Shown here piece by piece: positions 33,180 through 46,000 of a DNA stretch of 64,000 bases. Numbering within the stretch: position 1 is the stretch's first letter; each line of letters opens with the position of its first letter. The stretch spans positions 1,824,701 through 1,888,700 of the forward strand of contig NC_049985.1 of NCBI RefSeq assembly GCF_000003815.2, given 5' to 3'. The notes under the pieces are model-generated. The model did no database searches. It saw only the letters and a program-made list of their open reading frames with translations, and was not told the DNA's origin. The DNA comes from Branchiostoma floridae. Lineage: Eukaryota; Chordata; Leptocardii; Amphioxiformes; Branchiostomatidae. A program made the position numbers and the translations under genes.

Positions 33180-35065
33180 TTTAATTCTCTGAGGTTGTCT
33201 AACAACCTGTCACACGACAACAACAAACAAAACATGTCCAAGAGTCTTGTTGGCTTCCTGGAGTTGCTCAACAATCTGTCGTACGACAGCACAGCGTCAC
33301 AAAACTGTGGAGCAGCCTTTTTACTTCTCTGGGGTTGTCTAACCAACCTGTCGCACGACAACAACAAACAAAACTGTCCAACAGTCTTGTTACCTACCCG
33401 GGGTTGTCCAACAACCTGTCATACGACAACAGCAAACAAAAAACTGTCGTACACTGTTGTTACTCTACCTGGCGTTGTCTCACTGCCTGTCGCACGACAA
33501 CAAACCAAACTGTCCAACAGTCCTGTTACCTGCCTGGTGCTGTCCCACAGCCTGTCGCATGACAACAAACCAAACTGTCCAACAGTCTTGTTACTTGCCT
33601 GGTGCTGTCCCACAGCCTGTCGTACATCAACCAACCAAACTGTCCAACAGTCTTGTTACCTGGTTGGGGCTGTCCCACAACCCCGCCGTACATCAACAAA
33701 ACAAACTGTCCAACAGTCCTGTNNNNNNNNNNNNNNNNNNNNNNNNNNNNNNNNNNNNNNNNNNNNNNNNNNNNNNNNNNNNNNNNNNNNNNNNNNNNNN
33801 NNNNNNNNNNNNNNNNNNNNNNNNNNNNNNNNNNNNNNNNNNNNNNNNNNNNNNNNNNNNNNNNNNNNNNNNNNNNNNNNNNNNNNNNNNNNNNNNNNNN
33901 NNNNNNNNNNNNNNNNNNNNNNNNNNNNNNNNNNNNNNNNNNNNNNNNNNNNNNNNNNNNNNNNNNNNNNNNNNNNNNNNNNNNNNNNNNNNNNNNNNNN
34001 NNNNNNNNNNNNNNNNNNNNNNNNNNNNNNNNNNNNNNNNNNNNNNNNNNNNNNNNNNNNNNNNNCCACAGCTTGTCGTACATCAACGAACCAAACTGCC
34101 CAACAGTCCTGTTACTTGCCTGGTGTTGTCCCACAACCTGTCGTACATCAACAAACAAACTGTCCGACAGCCCTGTTACTTGCCTGGTGCCGTCCCACAG
34201 CCTGTCGTACATCAACAAACAAAACTGTCCAACAGTCTTGTTACCTGCCTGGTGCTGTCCCACAGCCTGTCGTACATCAACAAAACTGTCCAACAGTCCT
34301 GTTACTTGCCTGGTGCTGTCCCACAGCTTGTCGTACATCAACGAACCAAACTGCCCAACAGTCCTGTTACCTGCCTGGTGCTGTCCCACAGCCTGTCGTA
34401 CATCAACAAAACTGTCCAACAGTCCTGTTACTTGCCTGGTGCCGTCCCACAGCCTGTCGTACATCAACAAACAAAACTGTCCAACAGTCTTGTTACCTGC
34501 CTGGTGCTGTCCCACAGCCTGTCGTACATCAACAAAACTGTCCAACAGTCCTGTTACTTGCCTGGTGCTGTCCCACAGCCTATTGTATACATCAACAAAC
34601 CAAACTGTCCAACAGTCCTGTTACTTGCCTGGTGCCGTCCCACAGCCTGTCGTACATCAACAAATCAAACTGTCCAACAGTCTTGTTACTTGCCTGGTGT
34701 TGTCCCACAACCTGTCGTACATCAACAAACAAAAACTGTCCAACAGTCCTGTTACCTGCCTGGTGCTATCCCACAACCCGTCGTCCATCCACAAACAAAA
34801 CTATCCAATAGTCTTGTACACTTACCTGGGGTTGTCCAACAACCTGTCGCATGACAACTACAAACAAAACTGTCCAACAGTCTTGTTACTTACCCGGGGT
34901 TGTCCAACAACCTGTCGCATGACAACTACAAACAAAACTGTCCAACAGTCTTGTTACTTACCTGGGGTTGTCCAACAACCTGTCGCATGACAACAACAAC
35001 AAAACTTTCCAGCAGTCTTGTTATCTCTCTGGGGTTGTTTACAGCATGTCGTACGACAACAGCAA
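33180..35065. repeat. Minisatellite array, ~64-bp unit, containing an assembly gap
   Basis: Tandem units of CTGTCCAACAGTCCTGTTAC, CTGCCTGGTGCTGTCCCACA, GCCTGTCGTACATCAACAAA in order, 60-70 bp long. More diverged units extend left toward about 32700 and right to about 35110. Two unit subtypes exist: central ones with GTACATCAAC, edge ones with GCACGACAAC. Long open frames through it on both strands are repeat artefacts. Confidence 0.88.
33723..34065. other. Assembly gap (343 N)
   Basis: A run of N inside the minisatellite; the true array length is unknown. Confidence 0.98.
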
Positions 35066-36746
35066 ACAAAAACTGTCCAACAGTTCAATTGTCCAACAAA
35101 CTATTGCATGACACCAACCAGACAAAAAACTGCAAACACTTTTTTTTTACCTAGGGTTGTCCAAGAACCTGTCAAGCGAGAAACCCAACAAAAAGCAAAT
35201 CGGCTCATAAATAAAAATCAAATCACCTGAAATCTCGCTACAAACTCGAGGTTGTCTGCCGACCTGACGAGCAACAAGATAACAACCTGTAGCTGAGATA
35301 TAGGACACACCTCAGGAAAACTGCCGCAGTGGTTGACAGCTGTCCGAGCGTCTTGAGGCCTGGTCCCTCAGCTTTTCGGGTTGCTGAATGCTGGCTGGTC
35401 CACAAAATGCAATGCCCAGAATCGCCTAACCTAACTTCAAAATTAAACAAAGCAAATATACAGAAAAAAACAAAGGAAAATACGTAAAATAAGGCAATAC
35501 GTTCGACTCCTTCCACAACAACAACAACAAACGTGATAGGCAGACAAAAAACTATACCAAATACTGTCTAAGGCCTTTCAAACAAACGTAACTCACCCAT
35601 AGAGCTACCAGTGATAAGTTGAAGCCTCCGACTCTTTCTTGATAAAAAAGGTCGGGCTCTGCTCCGAGCGTGCGGAAACTGGAACAACGTTGTACCGCTT
35701 CATAAAGGCTCCTATGGCGAAAAGACGGGGTAAACGGCAGCCCTAGCGGTGGCTCAGCTGTATCAACATACCTAACTCAAATGAGACAACACAAAATTAA
35801 TTATACCAAGCCTATTTTACCAAATAGAATCACTCACACCTGCGCACGCGAAATATGTGCGATGCGCAAACATATGCAAATTACGAGTCGCTAAACGAAA
35901 TGAACGACAGAATAGTTGCTGATCAGCAAAACACACCATAAATCATACAAAAGGGGGAAACAGGAAAATAAAATCATGAAGGAACAAGAAAGAAAACAGC
36001 CGAGGGATCCACTAGAAAAAACAGCCAACGTAGGAGGACAAATCAAAATGGAAAATTCCACAAGACGCCAAAAATGGCGGCGAGCTCAAAACCTTGCGTA
36101 CCTGCTTGACTTGTAAATCCTACGCCCGTAGGAAACTACTCTATCTTCTCTGTTGTCGGCAATTTTCCCTACCCGTTCCCAGAAGGTCGTAGATATCGCA
36201 GACTTGTCCTGGTGAGTCTCACTGTCAAAAACAGTGTTACTGGTGCTCTGCTATGGAACGTCCGGCTCATTCACAAGGCTGCTGCGTCAGTCATGCTGGG
36301 GTCGGCCGTGCCGGCGGTGTCACTTGCCTTCTCCGTCGACGTCCTTTCAGACAGTACTGCATATACCTGTGATGTCTAACAAACGCCCAAAATAAGCGTC
36401 TATTCTCGCAGTGAGGCATGCTTTCTTCCATAACCCATACACAATGCCCGGCACGCCAGTGTCTGCGAGAAGAAAGGACCTCAGCATGACAAAGAGCGAT
36501 ACACGTGCAAAACGCAGACATCTCACATTCGTCCCTACGCAGCAACAACTTCTCGCAGTTTCACAAAGCAAAATAAAATACGAAATCTTCATGACACTAA
36601 AAGGGCAATATTCGAATTCTATACTCCCTGTAAACGCAAACGAGGTAAATACTCGGTCTCTCTTCTACACCCCGAAAACCTGCTGGCGGTCTTTCTGTGG
36701 ATCTGTGTTTCCGTAGCCATGGCGTCGACGAACCGGCTGTGGGGAG

Positions 36747-36845
36747 GAGTCCGTCAAACTGCATGTGAATAGTCTATCCTGCCTTTATATGGGATTGGGT
36801 CTTCGCCTAATATAGGCATCGCCAATCACAGCGCAGGAAAGATAG
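36747..36845. repeat. 98-bp dispersed repeat, copy 2
   Basis: Same sequence as 30041-30138, ending GCGCAGGAAAGATAG; the preceding 25 bp (GTCGACGAACCGGCTGTG) are also loosely alike. Confidence 0.75.
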
Positions 36846-36948
36846 CAGCGCTACAGCCAGAACAATTAACATAATACAAAGATTTCACCCCCTACTCTAG
36901 TGAATCAGTCCAGTCAGTGAGTTCCACGAACACATACCTTCGCCAATG

Positions 36949-37191
36949 AGCACGTCACCGGAACGTACTGCGCCTGCGCGAAAAGTATAGACATGCTAAA
37001 CCCCCGGTTTACTTAAGGGCCGCATTTAAGAAAGTACGTGCGTATATAAGGGTAAAACTCCGTGTACGTTTTACACGAAACCATGTCTCTAACATATACT
37101 GTGCAACAAGCGGGATTTTTATGCAACGTTGACCAAACCAAGCCCCAAACTACCAGGGTTTGCGCTGGCGCAGTACGTTCCGGTGACGTGC
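36949..37191. mobile_element. Short TIR element, 243 bp
   Basis: 30-bp terminal inverted repeats with one mismatch (GCACGTCACCGGAACGTACT and on) at 36950-36979 and 37162-37191. It is flanked by the exact 10-bp direct repeat TTCGCCAATG (36939-36948 and 37192-37201). No coding capacity. Confidence 0.8.
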
Positions 37192-39149
37192 TTCGCCAAT
37201 GCATGTTTTAACTGGCTTTACAACTGGTGTATTATGTGTGATTATGATTGGTTATGTAAATAAGGTCCTCACTTGCATAATTCATATCAGTTGGTCGTCT
37301 TCTCCATGCAAATAGAAGGACATTGTCCACTTCAGCTTCCTTTGGTAATTTGATCATGGTTTATTTATTTATGGTCATAGTTGGCAGAAGGGTGCGGTAA
37401 TAGGCCGAAAGTTTGCACCACAAGAGGTTCGAAGTGTTAACACTTACATGTACTTATTTCTTTGTACCATATATGGCAGGAATATCAAACTTGTGATGAA
37501 ATAGTTTAACCATGAAAACTCTAACGTTACATACTTCATGGAGGCATGAGGTCTCCAAACTCTTGTTATGTACTGTTTGTAGTCAGACTATCTTAAATAT
37601 TTTGAACACTCCCTTCCACATAACCAGTAATACACAACACAAAGCGGTTTCCTTTTGCATTTTATTGTGGCCGTGTCTTGCCATAAAATGATCCGAACAA
37701 GTTTTACCTTTCAACATAAGAAAATAAGATCCTTCGCATTACATGAGATCATCTTAAAACACATCTTTCTTAATAATTCATAACCAAGCACTTTCACCAA
37801 ACCAACAAGAAGTAGTCTTTCAGATTTAAAGTCATAAAACGAGTTTTCAGCTCTTACAAGACCCAGAATTTCTTGCAACCATCATTGAGTTCCAACACCA
37901 ACTGCTAGATGTTTGATATGTGCTTAATGACAAGCCATCACTCTCTCTGAGACGTTTCCAGTTTAGAGCAGAAAGGAACACGGTAACTCCTTTCCTTTCA
38001 AGGTTCGGTTACCAAAGGAATGGAACAACCACAGCATATAGGCTGTTCTTTTAAAACAAAAGTAATTCTAGCCTGTTTCATACACAAGTTTTTGTTCATC
38101 GCAATAAAGGCATTGCTTTGATGATTATAAATTTTTTCATCCGATGAAACAAATTGTTCTGTTCGCTTCAATGATGACTTTTACAGCTGCAGTCTTGTAC
38201 TGTGGAACCATGGATGTTGTTACCAACTTAAGCAAGTTGTTGCAGCATAAAAAGATGTCTGTTGCACTCCGAGATTGAGTAACAAAGCTGCGAAATCAAG
38301 TCTCTGTAGGATTTTAGTGTCAAAGCTGCAAAAACCTCTCTACAGTCCGCTGTGTGGGTGGGAAACACTCCCCAACACCTCCTCCATAGTTTACTTCCCA
38401 TAGGGAACAAACACTTCCATTTTTCGAGCGTTCTCTCTTAATTTGCCATTCAATCAATCCTGAAGGCAGGATTCACATCTAGAATTTAACGCTTGTTGTC
38501 ACGTCGTTGGTATGACGACGTTCTCCCCAAACATCATTGAATCAATTGTTTGCTCTTGAACCCGTGAAGCGACAAACTGCCATTCCTGACAGATGCAGAC
38601 ACCAGAAGGATGCCCCTTGACTCCGGTTGCCATGGCAACACAAAAGGCGACACCCCCATAGTATATAGACCAACGTAGACAAGGTCATATAGTACTAGTC
38701 TTACCGTTATGATAATCCAAGAGACCCCTTTAGATCAAGATACTCCTATGGATGACATTCCAACTTTTGCAAGTATGATGCACAGATGTCAAGCCATAAT
38801 CAGAATGGCTGTAGCATAACAAAGCTTCAAGTTCAAGTTTGAGTCATTCGTGGATGCAGTCTAGGATGGACTGTCATATTTAGTTAAGTTCTTTTCTTTG
38901 GATTGACAGAGTATTTTTTTGTTTTTGCTCTTTTTTGCTCAAAATGTGATGGTGCATGCATTTCAATTTCACTGTGTATTTATAAAGTCTGATTATTCTT
39001 CACACAACTGACCCAAAAGTCTTACCAAGTCTGCCTTAAATTTGTGAAAGTAAAGATGGGGATATTCATCATGTGCAGAACATAATTTTTTTGCCTACAT
39101 TTCACCATAGTCAAACAAGGGACTTGAAGAAACTCCAAGCATAAATGTC

Positions 39150-39249
39150 NNNNNNNNNNNNNNNNNNNNNNNNNNNNNNNNNNNNNNNNNNNNNNNNNNN
39201 NNNNNNNNNNNNNNNNNNNNNNNNNNNNNNNNNNNNNNNNNNNNNNNNN
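39150..39249. other. Assembly gap (100 N)
   Basis: Exactly 100 N, the usual code for a gap of unknown size. Confidence 0.98.
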
Positions 39250-39823
39250 GACACACATCGTAGGGCAACGAGACCAGCAATTGGTAAGCAAATTCTTATT
39301 CTGACAAACTAGCAGTAATCACAAGGAGGTTTTATATAACCCCCGTGGTAATCACTTGTACAATGTAATACTTTACACCTGGCTATCTGAAACTGCACTT
39401 CCTAACAAACATGCTAGGTGGCACTTGTATACGATACTTAGACGAGCCATTCAGTTTCTAGTTAACCACTGATTCCTGTGTAGCATCTAAAATGAAGTAC
39501 CTTGCACCCTGATTGGTTGTCGCTAAGGGACATCATAACCATTATAGAGATCGTTCAATAGTAAAGAAGCCTTAAGTCCATGTCCTTCAATGTCAACAAA
39601 GTTTCAAGAATAACACATTTTATTTCAATTCAAAAGACATAGGATAATTTTGTTACATATTCTCTAACACAGAATGCAAACAGTCCATCTGCATTGAAAT
39701 ATCAAGGCGGCACTTTTAAGTTTTACAAAGGCAGCAAATATGAGGTGACTACTTCTTTGCACCGTATCAAATGATGAAACATGACAAAAAACATGAAAAA
39801 TATAGATCAGAAAAGGAAAACTT

Positions 39824-39992
39824 GCTTCCACCAATCAGGGATCAGCAAAATTTGCTTCCACCAATCAGGGACCAGAGAATTTCTTTCAACCAATTGGAGA
39901 CCAGCAAAGTTTCCTTCAACCAATCAGACATCAGTTAAATTTGCTTCAACCAATCAGGGATCAGTAAAATTTGCTTCAACCAATCAGGGATG
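39824..39992. repeat. Six ~31-bp units with CCAATCAG in the TMEM131 3' UTR region
   Basis: Units of TTGCTTCAACCAATCAGGGA followed by TCAGTAAAAT, six copies, ending 10 bp before the TMEM131 stop codon on the minus strand. Each unit has a CCAAT core on the plus strand (ATTGG in the transcript). Confidence 0.8.
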
Positions 39993-40002
39993 AGGTTTTG
40001 CC

Positions 40003-43000
40003 CTAGTTGTCGTCCTTCTTGGGTGCAGGTGCCCAGGGGTCGGAGTTCACGCCGGCCAGGGAGGGCCCCCAGATGCTGTTGCTGAAGAGGGATCCGAGGC
40101 GGGACACGGCTGACTGGGCCTGGGGAACGGGAAAAGGCAGGGGTTTAACAAAAAATTTTAAAAAACTAATGTTCTACCACAGTTTATCTTCCACTATTTC
40201 ACACATTATACCTAACACTGCTGATGGATGTCGTGGAGCCCTACAACCACTGAGGTTACGGGCCATGAGTGAGTGTGAGTGACCTAACCCTTATGTTTTG
40301 AAATGCCCTTATTATACCATAACTTGTTTCTTACATTTGGCCTTGTGACTGTTGTACATCTTCATAGCTGTTCTCACATGCAGTAAGCTCCCTCTTAACA
40401 CGGCATATGCTTTCCAGTGTATTACTAGTGTACTACAAAATTGTTTCAACCTTGACCTTATGACAATAAAAAGCTTAAAAAATGTCTAGTTCTACCACGA
40501 AATGAGATCACTGCAAGAAATACTGAATGCACACTACCTCTTGCTTCTCCTGGCCGTTTCCATCAGGGTGTGCAGCGGCTCCCCCTTGCAGGTTGTCCGG
40601 GGACGGCGGCCAGATGGAGGGGAACAGGCCGGCGCTGGAGGTCGTACTGGGCATGCTCCACAGCGCCTCCGCAGAGGATGCTGGGATATCCCACATGCTT
40701 GTTGGGGCACTGGTGGACAGGAGCTGTGCATTGGGAAGAAGAAGTTTATTAAAAAAAAAAAAGGTTATAATTTGAACTTGATCTAATTTATGCGAGAAGA
40801 TCGTTACTCATGCAACTGGGTAGATCTGAAAATGGCCGGGCAATTCACGTTGTATCCACTACTTTTCATCAGTGACTGGTCAGCAAGATATGTTGTCTAA
40901 CTGACATTTTAAGAAAATCTATGAATTGATTTCTAACTGACGTGATGACAAATTTTACATAGTCCAGTAAGAACAAAAATAAGGCCAAGGAGGCTTAACC
41001 GCCTTGATAAGTCCTTGAAAGTCAAGACAAGGTTGATGCTAAAGAGTCAAATGGCTCCTGTTATTTGATCCAATCAAATGATCCGATTCAATGATGCAAT
41101 GTAGCTTGCTGAGTAACTTCAAAACTGTTCACTGCTTGTGTGAAACAAAAAGATGAATAGAATAGAAACAATTTGAAAACAGTTCTCACCGGTGATGGCC
41201 TTTGTGGGGATCCGGTCTCTCGGGACCATGGCGGCTGCTCGCCCATTGCACTAGAGAATGATGGGGTATCCCAGAGTGCACTGGTGCCCGCCACGGTTCC
41301 GAAGGGGTGAAAGGTCGCCTGGGGGTCAAAGGTTGGCTGGGGGTCCTCCTCGAGCAGGTTGTTGACATTAGCAGCAGGGTTGAAGACACCTTCCCAGCTG
41401 GAGGAGAAGGGGTCTGTGGACAAGATGGCAGGTTAGCAAGACAGTTCATCATTGTATGTGGTGTTGAAAGGCCGTGTGTGGCTAGGCTAGCATAGAGAAG
41501 ATTGAGAGGACACAGATTCTATTCTTTCTATTCTAAAACGTTGTGTCATTGGGAAAGGCACTTCACACACAACTTTCCTCATCTCCACCCAGGGGCAATA
41601 ATAATAAAATGGGAGCCTGACTTCAGTGGTACAAGGCAGTGAAGTGAGGGAAGTAGTGTAAAGTGCCTTTCCCAAGGGCACAAGAATGGTGGCATATCAA
41701 AGGATTTGAACCCAGGACCAAATACCTTGCACCTACGCCACAGAACCCCACAATATACTTTACTTTGACCCCACAATATCCTATTACTTTGTTTGGAATA
41801 CACTTAAGTTGTGAATAAGATCCTTCTTTGCACTGCCTCTACTTTGTCTTAGTTTCACATCATACCTGTTTGTCTAAGCTCACTCAGAAGCTTACTGCTT
41901 AAATGAAGCTATATTTGCAAAACAAACAAGAATCGCAATTGTGTAAGTACCGGTCTACCCTATACACGCACTCACCAGCCTCCCTTGGTCTCTTGATGCT
42001 GCGCTCAAACCCGACAGCGGAGTCCTTCATCGATGCAGGAGCGCCCTTGTACTCAGTTCCAGTTGGGGTGGGAGGGAAGGGAGACACTGGAACAGCAAAC
42101 ATGGGCACGTGTGAATATCCAAACTCTTCGGGGGGACATTTTTCAGTTGTAGTAAGGCACTTTGCTAGTATCCACAAATTATGAAACTATGTGAAATTAT
42201 CAACAGCCTTAAATCTAGACATTGCCTGAACAGAGAGTGTCTGTATCATGTATGCATGACTGTGATCTACATGCAATCTTTTATTCTGCAGCACAGCTTA
42301 TAGTTCACAATATAAGATATATTGCCAAGGGCTAACTACCACCCAAAAGCCGTGACCATAGCTTGTTCAAAACAAAAGAGATACAAAAAATGGCAGTACC
42401 ATAGAATGTTGCTGGTGGACCATATTCTGATCATTTCTTCATTTGGCAAACATCTACCAACATATCAAACATGAAAAAGATGATCTATCCACGGATTCTC
42501 GAGATATGCTGTTCACGAACACCACTGGAAACACTAACAACCTTCTTAGCAAAGGCAACAAAAAGCGCCACCTACCATCGCTGAAGAATGCCGACGGCAC
42601 ATTGCCCTCGCTGGTGAACCCGCTGGTGAGTCGCTGTGGAGCGCCGGCCCAGGATGCACCTGGACTGCTGCTCTCGGAACTGGTGTTGGAACTGTCAGGG
42701 CCGGACGGCCGCCACGGGTTCCGCTTCAGGGACGTCATCGACAGGGACTTGGGGGGCATCGTCTTGGAGCCAATCACTCCTGGAACAGAGAGGAAAACTT
42801 CAGTCTGGATACAGCTTAGCTTACATAAAGGCTTACAAAATGTATCTTCTAATGCTACCATCCTCCGTGGTAACCACTGGTCTTCTTGCTTGATAACCAC
42901 TGAGTAAGCTATCCGTTAATTGCAAGTTCTTGCCTGTGAGCTAATTGCAGGTGACAAAAAATTAAACACAGACAATGGTAAACAGTATATAGTAAGCAAC

Positions 43001-46000
43001 TACTGTAGTCTAAAGTCTAACACTAAACTGTATTGTATTAGGTTAAACTTCTTTTTCTGTGACAGTAGAAGATGATTGATCCCATCTCTGTTAATACAGA
43101 GGATGGTACCCAAGTTACCCAAGTTACGTCGAAGAATAAAGATCGAGTGCTTGAACTATGCCTTTCCTTAGTTAAAATCACCAGTATCGATGAAGATGAA
43201 GAGGGCTTAATTGACTCTACATGTAAGATACAATCGTACAACTTCTTTGTACAATGCTACCACATGTTTGTATGTTTAACAACACAATACATGCAGAGAG
43301 CTAGGCAGCAACTACTAGTACTATAAATGCAGAAATGTTCATGATGGATTAATGTTCGCGGTTTTCGCGGTGGCTGCTTCACCACGAACATTTTTCCATA
43401 ACAGTTAGAGACTGCAGTGCATGGTGCTACCGCGAAATTAAAACCACCGCGAAAAGTCCATTTTCCCGCTACCGCGAAATTAAATCCCCACGAACTTAAA
43501 TGCATTTACAGTATCATGTATGATATTCCTTATCAATACATCTACATTGTGCACATGTGACACCCTACCTGGGTTCTTCTGAGACGTGCTAGCCGGGGTG
43601 AAGGCAGAAGCCAGGGGGTCCATCGGTGCCGACAGGGTCTTGGAAACCGTCTTCCGCTTGTTGGCGCCGCTGACCACACTGCTATAGCTGCTGCCGGTCA
43701 GTCGGCTGGCGACCTACAGCGACAGAGTGGGTTTGTGGTTACTTTTAGGGTTTTTGACTTAGAATCTAAAGGTTCTGGGTTCGAATCCCAAGCAGGCACC
43801 AATGTTGTGCCCTTGGGAAAGGCACTTCATATCTTTTTCCTTACACAACTCAGCTAAAAATCATGCGGCAAAGATGATGATGATGATGATATCTAACCTA
43901 ATAATCCGGTGTAACGCAGCCTAAACGTACTGTAACTAACTTGTATCAGACCCAAAGTGATTATTCATCAATTCTGCTTAAAGAAGGAAACAAAATGAAA
44001 GATCTTTTCATGTTTACTTCCTGCTGACATTTTGCTTGGTTTCACGAAATAGCTCTACTTGGGAGAGTTACTAAACAATGTTTTTTGCTGACTATACAAA
44101 ACTGGTGTGTCACACCTAAAGGCAGTTTGTCAGTTATGTAAAACAAATTCACCTGGGGGGCGTTCCCTGTGAGGGGTGTTGGTGAGGAGGGGGACAGACT
44201 GCCGGAGGAGAGGAACAAACAAACAAACAAACAAACAAACTAACCTGAGGGGCGTTTCCGGTGAGGGGTGTTGGTGAGGACGGGGACAGACTGCTGGAGG
44301 AGAGAAACAAACAAACTTACCTGGGGGGCGTTTCCAGTGACCCACGGGTGGGAAACAAACAAACAAACAAACAAACAAACAAACAAACTTACCTGAGGGG
44401 CGTTCCCTGTGAGGGGGGTTGGTGAGGAGAGGGACAGACTGCCGGAGGAGAGGAACAAACAAACAAACAAACAAACAAACTTACCTGAGGGGCATTCCCT
44501 GTGAGGGGTGTTGGTGAGGAGGGGGACAGACTGCCGGAGGAGTGGAACAAACAAACAAACAAACTTACCTGGGGGGCATTTCCTGTGAGGGGAGTTGGTG
44601 AGGAGAGGGACAGACTGCCATAGGAGAGGTACAAACAAACAAACAAACAAACAAACTTACCTGGGGGGCGTTTCCTGTGAGGGGGGTGGGGGATGAGGGG
44701 GACAGACTGCCGGAGGAGAGGATCTCATCACGGAGGAGATGTCCTGCCTGTCGGGTCTGCAGGGAGAGCTGGTGCAAGCTGTCTTCTGGGGAACAAAGAC
44801 AAGAGAACAGGCTTAGAACGAGAAAAATTTATAGAAGGAGATTTTACGAGTCATATACATTACAAACTGACTAAATTCTCATTCCTGTCTCCCTACAGTT
44901 TTTGCTAGTTCATTCATATCTTTCATATGTAGGTCAGATCATCTCCTCCTGGGCTAATAATAACTCTAACATAAAAAATGTACAAGATAGTCGTTATCAA
45001 TATAAAACAGTGTCCAACTTTAGTTGTACATTGTACTAGGCAATTCAAACTTAAATGTGGTTCTATTTTTGCATTTTTTGTGTTTAACTGTACAATCTCC
45101 TCTGTAAATTCATGACACGAGTTTCTAACATAGTATAAAACTATAGGATTGTCTGAACCAAAGACTTAAAACACTGTGCTTACCACTAGCGGAGCCTGAT
45201 TTTGGGAGGTCCCACAGAGGGGGAGGGGAGTCCTTTCCACCCTCACTACTGGTGTCACTCTTCTCATCTGGACAGGAAAAGATAGAGAAGAACATGGGAA
45301 TGTTAACTTGTGCTAAAAGCTTCAACTTACAAATTCACAGGTTTGGATATTGATAAGTAACAAGTGCAATAGAAGGGTATCACAACGACGATTTAAAAAG
45401 TTACTTTTAAGTCAATTTATCAAGAAGACTTAATGAGAGGCCGATAAATTGACACGGTAAAAATCACTGTTCATCTAAGATGATAGATAACTGAGTTTGT
45501 ACGACTGTCCCCAGTACCTCATGATAAGCTGAAAAAATAATAAAAAAATCACTATACCTCTGCCTTTCCTGTTCTTCTTCAGCGCTCTCTTGGCCACACT
45601 GGCTGCGATGGAGTGAGGAGACGTCAGCCCTTTGGCCTGTCTCTCGCTCGCTTCCAGCGCCGTCGTGTACGGGAGTTCCAAAGTACTGTAGGGAAAGGGA
45701 CAAAATCTCAGTCTTCCAAATGAACAACATTAACAAATATTGCTGGAAAGAGGTTGAAATCGCTATCATTTAAAAGTGTTGAACGCTGTTTACTGCATTC
45801 TGTAGAAGAGATGCTTTAACCCACTGCAATAGACTAAGCATAGAAATGTTAGCAACACCATCCACTTGTTCCTTTTCATTCTGCTGTCCTGAAAGGTACA
45901 GAATTCTTTGCCCGGCAGTCACCTTAAGCTTACTTCCACTTGGGATATCAAGATATTGTCCTCACAGCACCTTATATACCACATATGTGAATGTAGATAG

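Larger units (their letters stand above)
35200..39820. other. Intergenic, no supported gene
   Basis: No coding feature that I can defend. It includes the 98-bp repeat copy (36747-36845), one TIR element, an N-gap, and from about 37650 rightward possibly TMEM131 3' UTR. The minus strand has AATAAA-type signals (TTTATT on plus near 37664 and 39619) but no way to choose between them. Confidence 0.45.

Noticed and set aside
33195..34990. Very long open frames (460-540 codons) on both strands
   Set aside because: They run through a 64-bp-unit minisatellite and an N-gap; the composition is repetitive Cys/Pro/Thr with no domain, and frames are open only because of the repeat.
33180..35065. CRISPR-like array of regularly spaced repeats
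   Set aside because: This is a eukaryotic locus; units are directly tandem without unique spacers and there are no cas genes.
36411..36716. 101-codon plus-strand open frame
   Set aside because: No family features, no splice evidence, and it lies in a repeat-bearing intergenic stretch.
43765..43800. Second tRNA-like B box
   Set aside because: It is a SINE fragment, followed by the same CCCTTGGGAAAGGCACTT body segment.
44130..44777. Minus-strand open frames rich in FVCLFV
   Set aside because: They translate (CAAA)n spacers and duplicated exon ends; the exon ending at 44661 is explained by splice phase alone.
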